In this document: piece after piece, positions 21,001 through 29,330 of the stretch | How the letters are laid out: each line of letters opens with the position of its first letter | Numbering within the stretch: the first letter of the stretch is position 1 | The notes under the pieces: model-generated | The model's input: the letters and a program-made list of their open reading frames with translations, nothing else | Told to the model about the DNA's origin: nothing | Database searches by the model: none | Translations under genes and position numbers: made by a program | Assembly: GCF_001612685.1 (NCBI RefSeq) | Contig: NZ_BDAY01000009.1 | Coordinates: 62,001 to 126,000 of the forward strand | Direction: 5' to 3' | From: Nocardia altamirensis NBRC 108246 | GTDB lineage: Bacteria > Actinomycetota > Actinomycetes > Mycobacteriales > Mycobacteriaceae | DNA length: 64,000 bases

Positions 21001-21240
21001 ATGACTGATCGCAGCACGTCACGCGAACTGGATCCGGTGCCGGAGGGCGACCTCGCCGAGCAGTCGATGCCCGCATACCCGAATGAAGCCGGGTACGCGG
21101 ACGACGGGGATGTTCAGGACGACAGCATCGACCGGGAGATTGCCGCGACGTTGGACCGCGACGGGTGGAACGCGAATACGGCCGATCTGATCGAGCAATC
21201 GATTCCGGTGCCGCTGGACGACGAGCCCGACCACGCGTAA
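21001..21240 (+). CDS. Small acidic hypothetical protein
   Basis: 79 residues, preceded by GGAGAGGAGCACACG. Very acidic. It contains two related segments, EGDLAEQSMPAYPNEAG and TADLIEQSIPVPLDDEP, i.e. an internal duplication of the pattern DLxEQSxP. No known domain recognised. Convergent with menD. Confidence 0.72.
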   Translation: MTDRSTSRELDPVPEGDLAEQSMPAYPNEAGYADDGDVQDDSIDREIAATLDRDGWNANTADLIEQSIPVPLDDEPDHA

Positions 21241-21288
21241 TCCGGTGCAGCACCGGGCAATGCGGGCGCCCGAACGGGGCCGTTCAGC

Positions 21289-22932
21289 TCAGGGGTTGAT
21301 CTTCGCGCGCACCGTGGCATGCAGCTCACGCAGACTGGAGCGTTCGGTGGCCACCTCGAGCACCCGCGTGCCGTGCGCGTGCCCGGCCAACTCCACGGCA
21401 AGCTGTTCCGGATCGACTTGCCGGTGCGGGATGCGGTAGGCGGCGCACAGCGCGGCCAGATCCATCCCGTGTGGCGTGCCGAAGACCCGCTCGAAGACGC
21501 CAGCGTATTGCGGGTCGCCCTGCTCGAGCAGCTCGAAGATGCCACCGCCGTCGTCGTTGGCCACCACGATGGTCAAGTCGGCCGGGCGCGGCTCGCCGGG
21601 ACCGATCAGCAGGCCGGAGGCGTCGTGCAGGAAGGTCAGGTCGCCGATCAGCGCGACCGTGCGGCCCTCGTGCCACAGCGCGGCGCCGACGGCGGTCGAC
21701 ACGGTGCCGTCGATGCCTGCCACGCCACGGTTGGACAGCACCCGGATGCCCGGCCGCGGATGCGAGACCAACGCGGCGTCGCGCACCGGGTTGGAGGCGC
21801 CGAGCAGCAGTTGATCGCCCTCGCGCAGCGCGTTCATCACGACCCCGGCCACGTGCAGGCCGGTCGGCTTCGGATGCCGGTCGAGTTCCGCGCGCACGAC
21901 CTCGTTCGCCTTCGCGTCGAGTTCGCGGCAGTACGCCAGCCACTCCGGCCGGGGCGCACCGGTGGTGACCGCCCTGGTTCCGGTGCCGACCACATTGCCG
22001 GAGACATCGGGCCAGCGCGGACCGGTGGTCAGCGCGTAGACCCGAACAGCCGGATCGGCAAGGACTTTGGACACCTGGCGGTGCAGGGTCGGGCGGCCGG
22101 TGATGATGGCCTGGCGTGGCTTCAGCAGCGGCAGCGCGAGCGGATGCAGCGCCGGGCCGTGCATCGGCGCGGTGGGCTCGGCGACGGTGGGCAGCTCGGC
22201 CAGTTCCGGTCGCAGCCCGGCGCCGTGGCCGGAGATGACAACGGTGTCCGGGGTGAGGTCGAGATCGAGCGGCACATCCAGCGTCGCGTACTGGGTTTTG
22301 GTCCACGCCTGATCGTCCTCGCGGCCGCCGGGGGCCGACTCGCCGGGCGCGAGGTTCGGCACCAGCGGCTCGCGCAACGGGATGTCGAAATGCACCGGGC
22401 CCGCGTTGCCGGAGCGAGTGCCGCGCGCGGCGGCGAGCACCCGGCACACGGCCGAGCGCCACTGGCTGTTCTGGTGGCCGTACGGCGCGCACTCGGCGGT
22501 GCCCGCCTCCTCCTCGGCGAGGCCGAGGCTGATGGTGGCACGCACCTGGCTACCGAACAGCCCGAACTGTTCGACGGTCTGATTCGCGCCGGATCCGAGC
22601 ATCTCGTACGGCCGGTTGGCGCTGAGCACCACCAGCGGGATGCGCGCGTAATTGGCCTCGAGCACGGCGGGCCCGAGATTGGCGACGGCGGTCCCCGAGG
22701 TCATCACGACCGGAACGGGGAGGCGGCTTGCCACCGAGAGTCCGATGGCGAGGAAGCCAGCGGTCCGTTCGTCGATGCGCATGTGCAGCCGCAGTCGACC
22801 GGCGGCGTCGGCGGCCTGCAGGGCGAAGGCCAGCGGCGCGTTCCGCGATCCTGGGCACAGGACGACATCTCGCACACCCCCACGCGCGAGTTCGTCGACG
22901 ACGACCTGCGCTTGTGCTGTAGACGGGTTCAC
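21289..22932 (-). CDS. menD: SEPHCHC synthase MenD
   Basis: Thiamine-diphosphate enzyme joining isochorismate and 2-oxoglutarate, the first committed step of menaquinone synthesis. 547 residues. Landmarks: the N-terminal PYR domain ([15 protein letters not shown]), the Glu region, ThDP/Mg motif in [15 protein letters not shown] ... [23 protein letters not shown] start at 22932 after GGAAGC. No menC gene is next to it, unlike in M. tuberculosis. Confidence 0.95.
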   Translation of the reverse strand: MNPSTAQAQVVVDELARGGVRDVVLCPGSRNAPLAFALQAADAAGRLRLHMRIDERTAGFLAIGLSVASRLPVPVVMTSGTAVANLGPAVLEANYARIPLVVLSANRPYEMLGSGANQTVEQFGLFGSQVRATISLGLAEEEAGTAECAPYGHQNSQWRSAVCRVLAAARGTRSGNAGPVHFDIPLREPLVPNLAPGESAPGGREDDQAWTKTQYATLDVPLDLDLTPDTVVISGHGAGLRPELAELPTVAEPTAPMHGPALHPLALPLLKPRQAIITGRPTLHRQVSKVLADPAVRVYALTTGPRWPDVSGNVVGTGTRAVTTGAPRPEWLAYCRELDAKANEVVRAELDRHPKPTGLHVAGVVMNALREGDQLLLGASNPVRDAALVSHPRPGIRVLSNRGVAGIDGTVSTAVGAALWHEGRTVALIGDLTFLHDASGLLIGPGEPRPADLTIVVANDDGGGIFELLEQGDPQYAGVFERVFGTPHGMDLAALCAAYRIPHRQVDPEQLAVELAGHAHGTRVLEVATERSSLRELHATVRAKINP

Positions 22933-23024
22933 GCTTCCAGCCTCTCAGACAGTGCGTCGTCCCGCTGCGTCGCCCTGGTCACACCGGGCCGATCGGGGCG
23001 GCACGGGTGAACGACAAAGCGCGC

Positions 23025-23067
23025 CGCACATCGAAAAACGCGGCCGGGTCCGGCCGCTCGATGTGCG
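23025..23067 (-). terminator. Two-stem hairpin between DUF6918-like gene and menD
   Basis: An outer stem of about 10 bp (CGCACATCGA / TCGATGTGCG) and an inner 8-bp stem (GCGGCCGG / CCGGCCGC), with a 5-nt AAAAC bulge. It lies between the end of the 23094 gene and the start of menD, both minus strand, so it probably ends the former's transcript. Confidence 0.65.
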
Positions 23068-23093
23068 ACGCGCTCGACGTGCACGGTGTCGAT

Positions 23094-23540
23094 TCAGTTG
23101 GCGTGCTTCTGAATCAGATCGCCGACGCGCGGCAGCGCCTCGATGACGTTCTTCTTCGCCGAGGAACGCATCGACGAGTAGACCTTCTTCAGCGCGGGCC
23201 GGGTTGAGGCATCGGCACGCGCGTCGGTCACCGACAGCAACGCCTCGGCGACCTCATCGGACTTGGCGACCAGCAGATCGCCGAACTTGCCGGATCCCGA
23301 GGCGGTGAATTCCTGCCAGAACGGGTCCAGCTGTGCAACCAGTTTGGGCGCCAACGACTCCAGGGCATCAGGCACGATCGACGGGCTGATCTTCTTGACC
23401 GCCGCGTAGCCACCCTTCACTGCCAGGCCGGACGCACCACCCTTGTCCGATACCTCGGCATCAAGAACCTCGACGGCATCGGCAAGGAAAGCCGGGCGCT
23501 TGGCGTCGTCGAGCAGGGATTCAGACAGTGCTGCAACCAC
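23094..23540 (-). CDS. Hypothetical protein, DUF6918-like
   Basis: About 148 residues, all helical, with VVAALSESLLDDAKRPAFLADAVEVLDAEVSDKGG at the start and repeated amphipathic helices after it. GTG 23540 is strongly favoured by GGAGG eight bases upstream; open frame continues to 23621. The pattern fits small helical proteins of unknown function found in actinobacteria. It lies in the men cluster between menD and a thioesterase. Confidence 0.75.
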   Translation of the reverse strand: MVAALSESLLDDAKRPAFLADAVEVLDAEVSDKGGASGLAVKGGYAAVKKISPSIVPDALESLAPKLVAQLDPFWQEFTASGSGKFGDLLVAKSDEVAEALLSVTDARADASTRPALKKVYSSMRSSAKKNVIEALPRVGDLIQKHAN

Positions 23541-23625
23541 TTTCAGGTCCTCCGGAATAGGTTTCGATGAACGAGCAGCCGCAACTATACGCATGACATC
23601 GCAACTGGTCGCGACACTCACCCGC

Positions 23626-24270
23626 TCAGGGCTGCCACGGCAGCAACTGCACCATCAGTCCTTCACAATCGGCGAGCACATTGCCCTGCTCATCGACCAA
23701 TTCGGCGGTGATGAACGTCTTGCGTCCTTCGATGCGGTCGACACGACCTCGAACAGTCAGCGGCGTTTCCAACGGAGTGATCTTGCGGTAGTTCACATGG
23801 AGATACGCGGTGCGGCTGATCGGCCGACCGGCGTAGTGCACGATCATGCCGAGCAGATCGTCGAACAGCAGCGGCAGCACGCCGCCGTGCGCCGCGCCGT
23901 TGCCGCCGAGATGGAAGCGGCGGAACTCACCGGTCATCGCGATGCCGTCCGGACCTGCCTCCAGCACGCGCCACGGCAGCAGCAGAAGGCTTCCGCGCCC
24001 TGGCAATTCGACGGCACGGCCTGCCGGGCCTTGGAGCTCGGGTGCGCGGTACGGCTCCAGCGTGGCGATCAGCTGTTCGGCTTGCGCGAGCGCGTCACCG
24101 AAGACGTCGTCGGGCGCGTCCACGGAGACGGCGAGATCCTGCAACGTGCGCATCGCCTCGACGAACGGCCCGAAGTTCTGGCCGATCTTCGCCCGCGACA
24201 CCTTGGGGAACCCGCCGTGCCGTTCATACCGAGACTCATCCACCGCACTCCGGTCGATAACCGGTTTCAC
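23626..24270 (-). CDS. Hotdog-fold (PaaI-type) acyl-CoA thioesterase
   Basis: Hydrolyses an acyl-CoA thioester. The signature GNGAAHGGVLPLLFDDLLGMIVHYAG carries the catalytic loop, followed by RTAYLHVNYRKITPLETPLTV and KTFITAELVDEQGNVLADCEGLMVQ. About 214 residues from GTG 24270, which has GGGAGG ten bases upstream. ATG 24336 would add 22 residues rich in Arg and Gly. It is divergent from menB. As menaquinone synthesis needs a DHNA-CoA thioesterase of this fold, it is a candidate for that step; this is inference from position. Confidence 0.82.
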   Translation of the reverse strand: MKPVIDRSAVDESRYERHGGFPKVSRAKIGQNFGPFVEAMRTLQDLAVSVDAPDDVFGDALAQAEQLIATLEPYRAPELQGPAGRAVELPGRGSLLLLPWRVLEAGPDGIAMTGEFRRFHLGGNGAAHGGVLPLLFDDLLGMIVHYAGRPISRTAYLHVNYRKITPLETPLTVRGRVDRIEGRKTFITAELVDEQGNVLADCEGLMVQLLPWQP

Positions 24271-24510
24271 TCGCTCACGCCCTCCCGCCGCCCGGCCGCC
24301 ACCCCTCATCGAATCGCTGCGCGATGCTCTTTCCATAGATGCACGGTATCGCGTCGTTTTACACCGTCAAGTCAACATCTGATTACCGGCCAGGCAGGGC
24401 CCCGTTATCACCCGAGCCAAGGTCTCCATACCCGCCGGGCCAACGTCCCGTTACCAGCCAGGGCAAGAGCGCGCGCAGCGCAAAAGAGACCGAGGGCAAT
24501 AATCACTGGG

Positions 24511-25404
24511 GTGACGTTCAATCCGAAGTTGTGGCGGCCCGTCCCCGGGTTCGAGAACCTGACCGACATCACCTACCACCGGCACATCGAACAGGGCACC
24601 GTCCGTGTCGCTTTCGATCGTCCAGAGGTGCGCAACGCGTTTCGCCCGCACACGGTCGACGAACTCTATCGGGCACTCGACCACGCGCGGATGACCCCTG
24701 ACGTCGGCGCCGTGCTCATCACCGGCAACGGCCCGAGCCCCAAGGACGGCGGCTGGGCCTTCTGCTCCGGCGGCGACCAGCGCATCCGCGGCCGCAACGG
24801 CTACCAGTACGCCAGCGGCGAGACCGCGGACACCGTCGATCAGGCCCGCGCGGGCCGGCTGCACATCCTCGAGGTGCAGCGGCTGATCCGGTTCATGCCG
24901 AAGGTGGTCATCGCGCTGGTGAACGGCTGGGCCGCGGGCGGCGGGCACAGCCTGCACGTGGTCTGTGACCTCACCCTGGCCAGCCGCGAGCACGCCCGCT
25001 TCAAGCAGACCGACTCCGACGTCGGCAGCTTCGACGGCGGCTACGGCAGCGCATACCTCGCGAAGATGGTCGGCCAGAAGTTCGCCCGCGAGATCTTCTT
25101 CCTCGGCCGTCCCTACACCGCCGAGGAAATGCATCAGATGGGCGCGGTCAACAAGGTCATCGACCATGCCGAGCTGGAGAACGTCGCACTGGAGTGGACC
25201 GCCGACATCAACGGCAAATCCCCGCAGGCGCAACGCATGTTGAAGTACGCGTTCAACCTGCTCGACGACGGACTGGTCGGCCAGCAGCTGTTCGCGGGCG
25301 AGGCGACGCGGATGGCGTACATGACCGACGAGGCCGTCGAGGGCCGCGACGCGTTCCTGGAGAAGCGTGCGCCGGACTGGGCCCCCTACCCCTGGTATTT
25401 CTGA
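24511..25404 (+). CDS. menB: 1,4-dihydroxy-2-naphthoyl-CoA synthase
   Basis: Crotonase-fold enzyme closing the naphthoate ring from o-succinylbenzoyl-CoA. 297 residues. Landmarks: VRVAFDRPEVRNAFRPHTVDEL, the oxyanion-hole region GWAFCSGGDQRIRGRNGYQY, active-site FKQTDSDVGSFDGGYGSAYLA and the C-terminal WAPYPWYF typical of MenB. GTG start at 24511, weak ribosome site. One base separates its stop from the next VOC gene. Confidence 0.96.
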   Translation: MTFNPKLWRPVPGFENLTDITYHRHIEQGTVRVAFDRPEVRNAFRPHTVDELYRALDHARMTPDVGAVLITGNGPSPKDGGWAFCSGGDQRIRGRNGYQYASGETADTVDQARAGRLHILEVQRLIRFMPKVVIALVNGWAAGGGHSLHVVCDLTLASREHARFKQTDSDVGSFDGGYGSAYLAKMVGQKFAREIFFLGRPYTAEEMHQMGAVNKVIDHAELENVALEWTADINGKSPQAQRMLKYAFNLLDDGLVGQQLFAGEATRMAYMTDEAVEGRDAFLEKRAPDWAPYPWYF

Positions 25405-25405
25405 C

Positions 25406-25786
25406 ATGGACATTCTCAACAGCCGCGTCATCCTGCGGCCCGCCGACTACGAACGGACCCTCGCCTTCTACCGCGACACGCTCGAGCTGGCGATCGCCCG
25501 CGAGTATCCGGGCGGCACGGTGTTCTTCGCAGGGCAGGCGCTGATCGAGGTGGCCGCGCACGGTGGATCCGGTCGGTCCTCGGCCTTCGAGGGCGCCCTG
25601 TGGCTGCAGGTGCGCGACGCCGCGGACGCGGCGGCCGAACTCGCGGTGAAAGGGGTTGTCCTCGACCGGCCGCCGGTTCAGGAGCCGTGGGGTCTGATCG
25701 AAATGTGGGTGCGCGATCCGGACGGGGTGCGGATCGTGTTCGTCCAGGTGCCGTCGGACCATCCGATCCGCAAGGATCAGCGCTAG
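25406..25786 (+). CDS. VOC-family (glyoxalase fold) protein
   Basis: 126 residues, MDILNSRVILRPADYERTLA at the start, with YRDTLELAIAREYPGG and RDPDGVRIVFVQVP at the C-terminal end. A small glyoxalase-like protein also lies beside menB in M. tuberculosis (Rv0546c). It starts one base after the menB stop, so the two are co-transcribed. Role unknown. From here to 26195 (about 410 bp) I see no convincing gene, only a CACGAT/ATCGTG palindrome at 26082-26097 that contains a TATCGT -10-like hexamer. Confidence 0.83.
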   Translation: MDILNSRVILRPADYERTLAFYRDTLELAIAREYPGGTVFFAGQALIEVAAHGGSGRSSAFEGALWLQVRDAADAAAELAVKGVVLDRPPVQEPWGLIEMWVRDPDGVRIVFVQVPSDHPIRKDQR

Positions 25787-26195
25787 GCGGACGGCAGTCG
25801 GCAGGGCGGGTAAGCGCTGGTCAACCGACTGACAACGGATTACGACGGGTTTAGCGGGTCTGGACCGAGTTGCCAAGGCCTGTCCCGGCGAGGACGATAG
25901 CGCTCGGATGGCCCCCGACCGCCGATGTCCGGCCCGGCCACCGTGCGTAACCCGTCCGACGAGTGAATCGCAGTCTCGATGCCTGGCGTACCTGAGCCCC
26001 ATTTCCTGGGGGCGGCCGAACATGTCTCGGTCCGCCCCAGCAAACCGACCACCCGTTCCGCGTTCGGCGACGCGGCCATGACACGATCGCTATCGTGAGC
26101 AAGCGAGCCAAAGGCACAGCGCCTCTGGGCACGGAGGGGCCGAGCGTCGACCGGGTGGGGTTCGTATGGGGTTGGGGCCTCAGCGAGGTGAGATC

Positions 26196-27356
26196 GTGAG
26201 CCGCACCCTTCGCACACTGCCGATGTCGAGCGGATCCGGAGCGGGCGAGGTCCTGCCGCATCTGCGAGAAGCGTTGGAGGGCAACGGGCCTGCGTGGCTG
26301 CCGATCCCGACCAGCGATCGCCGCGAAGCCAGGCGGCTGAGCGACGCGCTCGCCCCCGGCGAAACGATCGATGACGAAGTCGCGCTCGTGGTCACCACGT
26401 CCGGCACCACCGGCGTGCCCAAGGGCGCGATGCTCGGCGCCGCCGCGCTGCGGGCAAGCGGCACCGCAACCCACGAGCGACTCGGCGGGCCAGGCACCTG
26501 GCTGCTCGCGCTGCCGACGCATCACATCGCGGGCATACAGGTGCTGTTGCGCAGCATCCTGGCCGGCACGACACCGACCATCCTCGACGTGTCGGAAGGT
26601 TTCCTGCCCGAGGCGCTGGCCGGCGCGGTGTCGAGCATGCGCGGCGAGCGCCGCTACACCGCGCTGGTGCCGACCCAGCTGATCAAGGCGCTCGACGCAC
26701 CGAGCGCCGCAGCCGCGCTCGCCGAACTGGACGGCGTGCTCGTCGGCGGCGCCGCCACCCCGCTTCCGGTGTACGAGCGGGCAAAGGCCGCCGGTATCAC
26801 CGTCGTTCGCACCTACGGCATGAGCGAGACCTGCGGCGGCTGCGTCTACGACGGCGTCCCACTCGACGGCACTCAGATCCGCATCGAAGACGGCAGGGTG
26901 CTGATCGGCGGCGCGATGATCGCCTCCGGCTACCGCGGCCAGCCCGACCATCCGGCCTTCGCCGAGCCGGGCTGGTTCCGCACCGAGGACGCGGGCAGCT
27001 TCGTCGACGGCAAGCTCAGCGTCAGCGGCAGGCTGGACGAGGCCATCATGACGGGCGGCCTGCTGGTGGTCCCCCAGGTCGTCGAGGCCGTGCTGATGAC
27101 CCATCCTGGGATCCGCGAGGTCGTGGTGCTCGGGCTGCCGGACGAGCGGCTCGGCCAGCGCGTCGCCGTCGCGGTGGTGCCCACCGACGGCAGCACCCCG
27201 ACCCTCGACGAACTGCGCGACCATGTCGTCGCCGAACTCGACGCCATCGCCGCGCCACGGGAGCTCACTCTCGTCTCCGAGATCCCGCTGCGCGGCCCCG
27301 GCAAACCCGACAGGGAGAAGCTGCGCGCGCACTTGCGCGCAGGCTCGACCAGCTAG
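26196..27356 (+). CDS. menE: o-Succinylbenzoate-CoA ligase
   Basis: ANL-superfamily ligase activating o-succinylbenzoate with ATP and CoA for MenB. About 386 residues. AMP-binding motif VVTTSGTTGVPKGAMLG, then VRTYGMSETCGGCVYDG, WFRTEDAGSFVDGKLSVSGR and the C-terminal catalytic Lys region PLRGPGKPDREKLR. GTG 26196 has GAGGTGAG upstream; ATG 26166 is in frame and weaker. Mycobacterial-type short MenE. Confidence 0.93.
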   Translation: MSRTLRTLPMSSGSGAGEVLPHLREALEGNGPAWLPIPTSDRREARRLSDALAPGETIDDEVALVVTTSGTTGVPKGAMLGAAALRASGTATHERLGGPGTWLLALPTHHIAGIQVLLRSILAGTTPTILDVSEGFLPEALAGAVSSMRGERRYTALVPTQLIKALDAPSAAAALAELDGVLVGGAATPLPVYERAKAAGITVVRTYGMSETCGGCVYDGVPLDGTQIRIEDGRVLIGGAMIASGYRGQPDHPAFAEPGWFRTEDAGSFVDGKLSVSGRLDEAIMTGGLLVVPQVVEAVLMTHPGIREVVVLGLPDERLGQRVAVAVVPTDGSTPTLDELRDHVVAELDAIAAPRELTLVSEIPLRGPGKPDREKLRAHLRAGSTS

Positions 27357-27364
27357 GCCGCCAC

Positions 27365-27417
27365 GCAAGTGGGCACGTCATCGCGGTGCAAGCGGCGTGC
27401 AAGACCTCGGCCGCAAG
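27365..27417 (+). promoter_or_regulatory. Direct repeats upstream of the first drrA-like gene
   Basis: GCAAG occurs at 27365, 27388, 27399 and 27413. The central pair is the 7-mer GTGCAAG repeated at exactly 11 bp (27387 and 27398). The ATG of the ATPase gene follows 10 bp after the last copy. Such helically spaced repeats fit a SARP-type activator, and one is encoded 1.9 kb away. Weaker than the sites at 39632 and 44653. Confidence 0.35.
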
Positions 27418-27426
27418 GTTGTGGTC

Positions 27427-28416
27427 ATGACTTCTTACACACCAACCGCAGCGCTCGCCGTCGAGGCGAACGAGCTCGTCAAGGTGTTCGGGGAACAGCG
27501 CGCCGTCGACGGTGTGAGCCTGGCGGTGCCGCAGGGCTCCGTGTACGGCGTGCTCGGACCGAACGGCGCGGGCAAGACCACGACCATCCGGATGCTGGCC
27601 ACGCTCTTGCGCCCGGACGCGGGCAGTGCCCGCATCTTCGGCCACGACGTGGTCGCCGAGCCGACCTCGGTCCGCTCGCTGGTCGGCGTCACCGGCCAGT
27701 ACGCCACCGTGGACGAGGACCTCTCGGCCACCGAGAACCTGGTCCTCTTCTCCCGCCTGCTCGGCCTGAGCCGGATCGACTCCCGGCGTAAGGCCGTCGA
27801 GCTGCTCGAGGAATTCGATCTCACCGAGGCGGCCGACAAGCCGCTGAAGAACTTCTCCGGCGGCATGCGCAGGCGCCTCGATCTGGCGGCCAGCCTGATC
27901 GCGACCCCGCCGCTGCTGTTCCTCGACGAACCGACCACCGGTCTCGATCCGCGCACCCGCGCCCAGATGTGGGACACCATCCGCAGGCTGGTCCGCGAGG
28001 GCGCGACGGTCCTGCTGACCACCCAGTACCTCGACGAGGCCGACCAGCTCGCCGACCGCATCGCGGTGATCGACCACGGCAAGGTGATCGCCGACGGCAC
28101 CGCCGACGAGCTCAAGGCCTCGGTCGGCGGCTCCTCGCTGCACCTGACCCTGGTCGACCGCGCCCAGCTCGACGAGGCGCGGCGCATCGTCAGCGACTTC
28201 CTCGGCGTCGAAGCCATGATCACCCCGGAGGCCGGTCGGCTCACCGCGCCGCTGCAGGACGCCGGGATGACCGCCGATCTGCTGATTCGCTTGCGCGAGT
28301 GGGAGATCGGGATCGACGAGATCACCGTCAGCAAGCCGAGCCTGGACGAGGTCTTCCTCACCATCACCGGCCACCCGGCCGAGAACGACAACGATTCCGA
28401 ACGGAGTGCGGCATGA
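27427..28416 (+). CDS. DrrA-type ABC exporter ATPase (copy 1)
   Basis: 329-residue ATPase of the daunorubicin/doxorubicin-type drug and lipid exporters. Walker A GPNGAGKT is at 44-51, the ABC signature is in FSGGMRRRLDLAASL, and Walker B is in LLFLDEPTTGLDPRTR, with a C-terminal DrrA extension (SKPSLDEVFLTITGHPAE). Its stop overlaps the permease ATG by four bases, so the two make one exporter. The convergent gene encodes a large SARP/ATPase regulator. The substrate is not evident. Confidence 0.92.
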   Translation: MTSYTPTAALAVEANELVKVFGEQRAVDGVSLAVPQGSVYGVLGPNGAGKTTTIRMLATLLRPDAGSARIFGHDVVAEPTSVRSLVGVTGQYATVDEDLSATENLVLFSRLLGLSRIDSRRKAVELLEEFDLTEAADKPLKNFSGGMRRRLDLAASLIATPPLLFLDEPTTGLDPRTRAQMWDTIRRLVREGATVLLTTQYLDEADQLADRIAVIDHGKVIADGTADELKASVGGSSLHLTLVDRAQLDEARRIVSDFLGVEAMITPEAGRLTAPLQDAGMTADLLIRLREWEIGIDEITVSKPSLDEVFLTITGHPAENDNDSERSAA

Positions 28417-29252
28417 CTACCATCACCGCAACGACCCCGGCGGCACGCTACGCGGCACCCGCCACCATTCCCGAGGTGAGCAACCGCATCGGAGTCGCCA
28501 AGTCCGTGGCGAACTCGTTCACCATGGCCTACCGCGGCCTGCTGAAGCTCAAGCACAACCCGGAGCAGTACTTCGATGTGACCGTGCAGCCGATCCTGTT
28601 CACGGCCTTGTTCGCCTACATCTTCGGCGGCGCGATCGCGCACAACGTCCACGATTACCTGCCGATCCTGATTCCAGGCATCATGGTGCAGACCGTGGTC
28701 CTCACCTCGGTCGTCACCGGAACCCAGCTGCGCGAGGACATGGACAAGGGCGTCTTCGACCGGTTCAAATCCCTGCCGATCGCGCGCATTTCGGCGCTGG
28801 CGGGCGCGTTGCTCGCCGATGTGGTGCGCTACACGCTGGCCACGGTCCTCACCGTGGTCGTCGGGCTGGTCCTCGGCTACCGGCCCGACGGCGGGTTCGC
28901 CGGTGTGGTCGTCGCCGGGCTGGTGATCATCTTCTGCTCCTTCGCGGTCAGCTGGATCTGGGCACTCGTCGGGGTGACCGGCAAGAGCGCAGCAGGCGTG
29001 CAAGGCATTTCGATGATGATCATGTTCCCGCTGACGTTCCTGTCCGGCGCGTTCGTGCCGGTCACCACGATGCCGGGCTGGCTGCAGGGGATCAACCATG
29101 CGAACCCGATCTACTACATGGTGAACGCGGCCAGAGAGCTCATGAACAACAACGCCTACACCAGCAACCTGGCCTGGTCGCTGCTCGGCTCGGTAGCGGT
29201 GATCGCGATCTTCGCGCCGTTGGCGCTGCGGGCATACATGCGAAGGGCATGA
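28413..29252 (+). CDS. DrrB-type ABC-2 permease (copy 1)
   Basis: 279 residues with six predicted membrane helices. ABC-2 landmarks: a soluble N terminus, PEQYFDVTVQPILFTALFAYIFGGA, MVQTVVLTSVVTGTQLREDMDKGVFDRFKSLPIARI and the C-terminal FVPVTTMPGWLQGINHANPIYYMVNAARE. It pairs with the ATPase at 27427-28416. Its C terminus reaches MRRA just before a strong terminator. Confidence 0.92.
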   Translation: MTTITATTPAARYAAPATIPEVSNRIGVAKSVANSFTMAYRGLLKLKHNPEQYFDVTVQPILFTALFAYIFGGAIAHNVHDYLPILIPGIMVQTVVLTSVVTGTQLREDMDKGVFDRFKSLPIARISALAGALLADVVRYTLATVLTVVVGLVLGYRPDGGFAGVVVAGLVIIFCSFAVSWIWALVGVTGKSAAGVQGISMMIMFPLTFLSGAFVPVTTMPGWLQGINHANPIYYMVNAARELMNNNAYTSNLAWSLLGSVAVIAIFAPLALRAYMRRA

Positions 29253-29271
29253 CGACCGCCGACCAATGAGG

Positions 29272-29314
29272 GGCGCAAACGCCGGACGACACCGTGTCGT
29301 CCGGCGTTTGCGCC
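29272..29314. terminator. Perfect 20-bp bidirectional terminator
   Basis: The arms 29272-29291 and 29295-29314 are perfectly complementary over 20 bp with a 3-nt CCG loop. It lies between the convergent exporter operon (ends 29252) and the SARP regulator gene (ends 29331). Confidence 0.88.
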
Positions 29315-29330
29315 GTTGGCAGTTCGATTG

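Noticed and set aside
26095..26199. A 34-codon frame ending in a GTGA overlap with the menE start, as a possible leader peptide
   Set aside because: Its GTG lies inside the likely -10 hexamer TATCGT and it has no ribosome site.
25840..26217. A 125-codon minus-strand frame upstream of menE
   Set aside because: No family pattern and no convincing ribosome site; composition is like a shadow frame.
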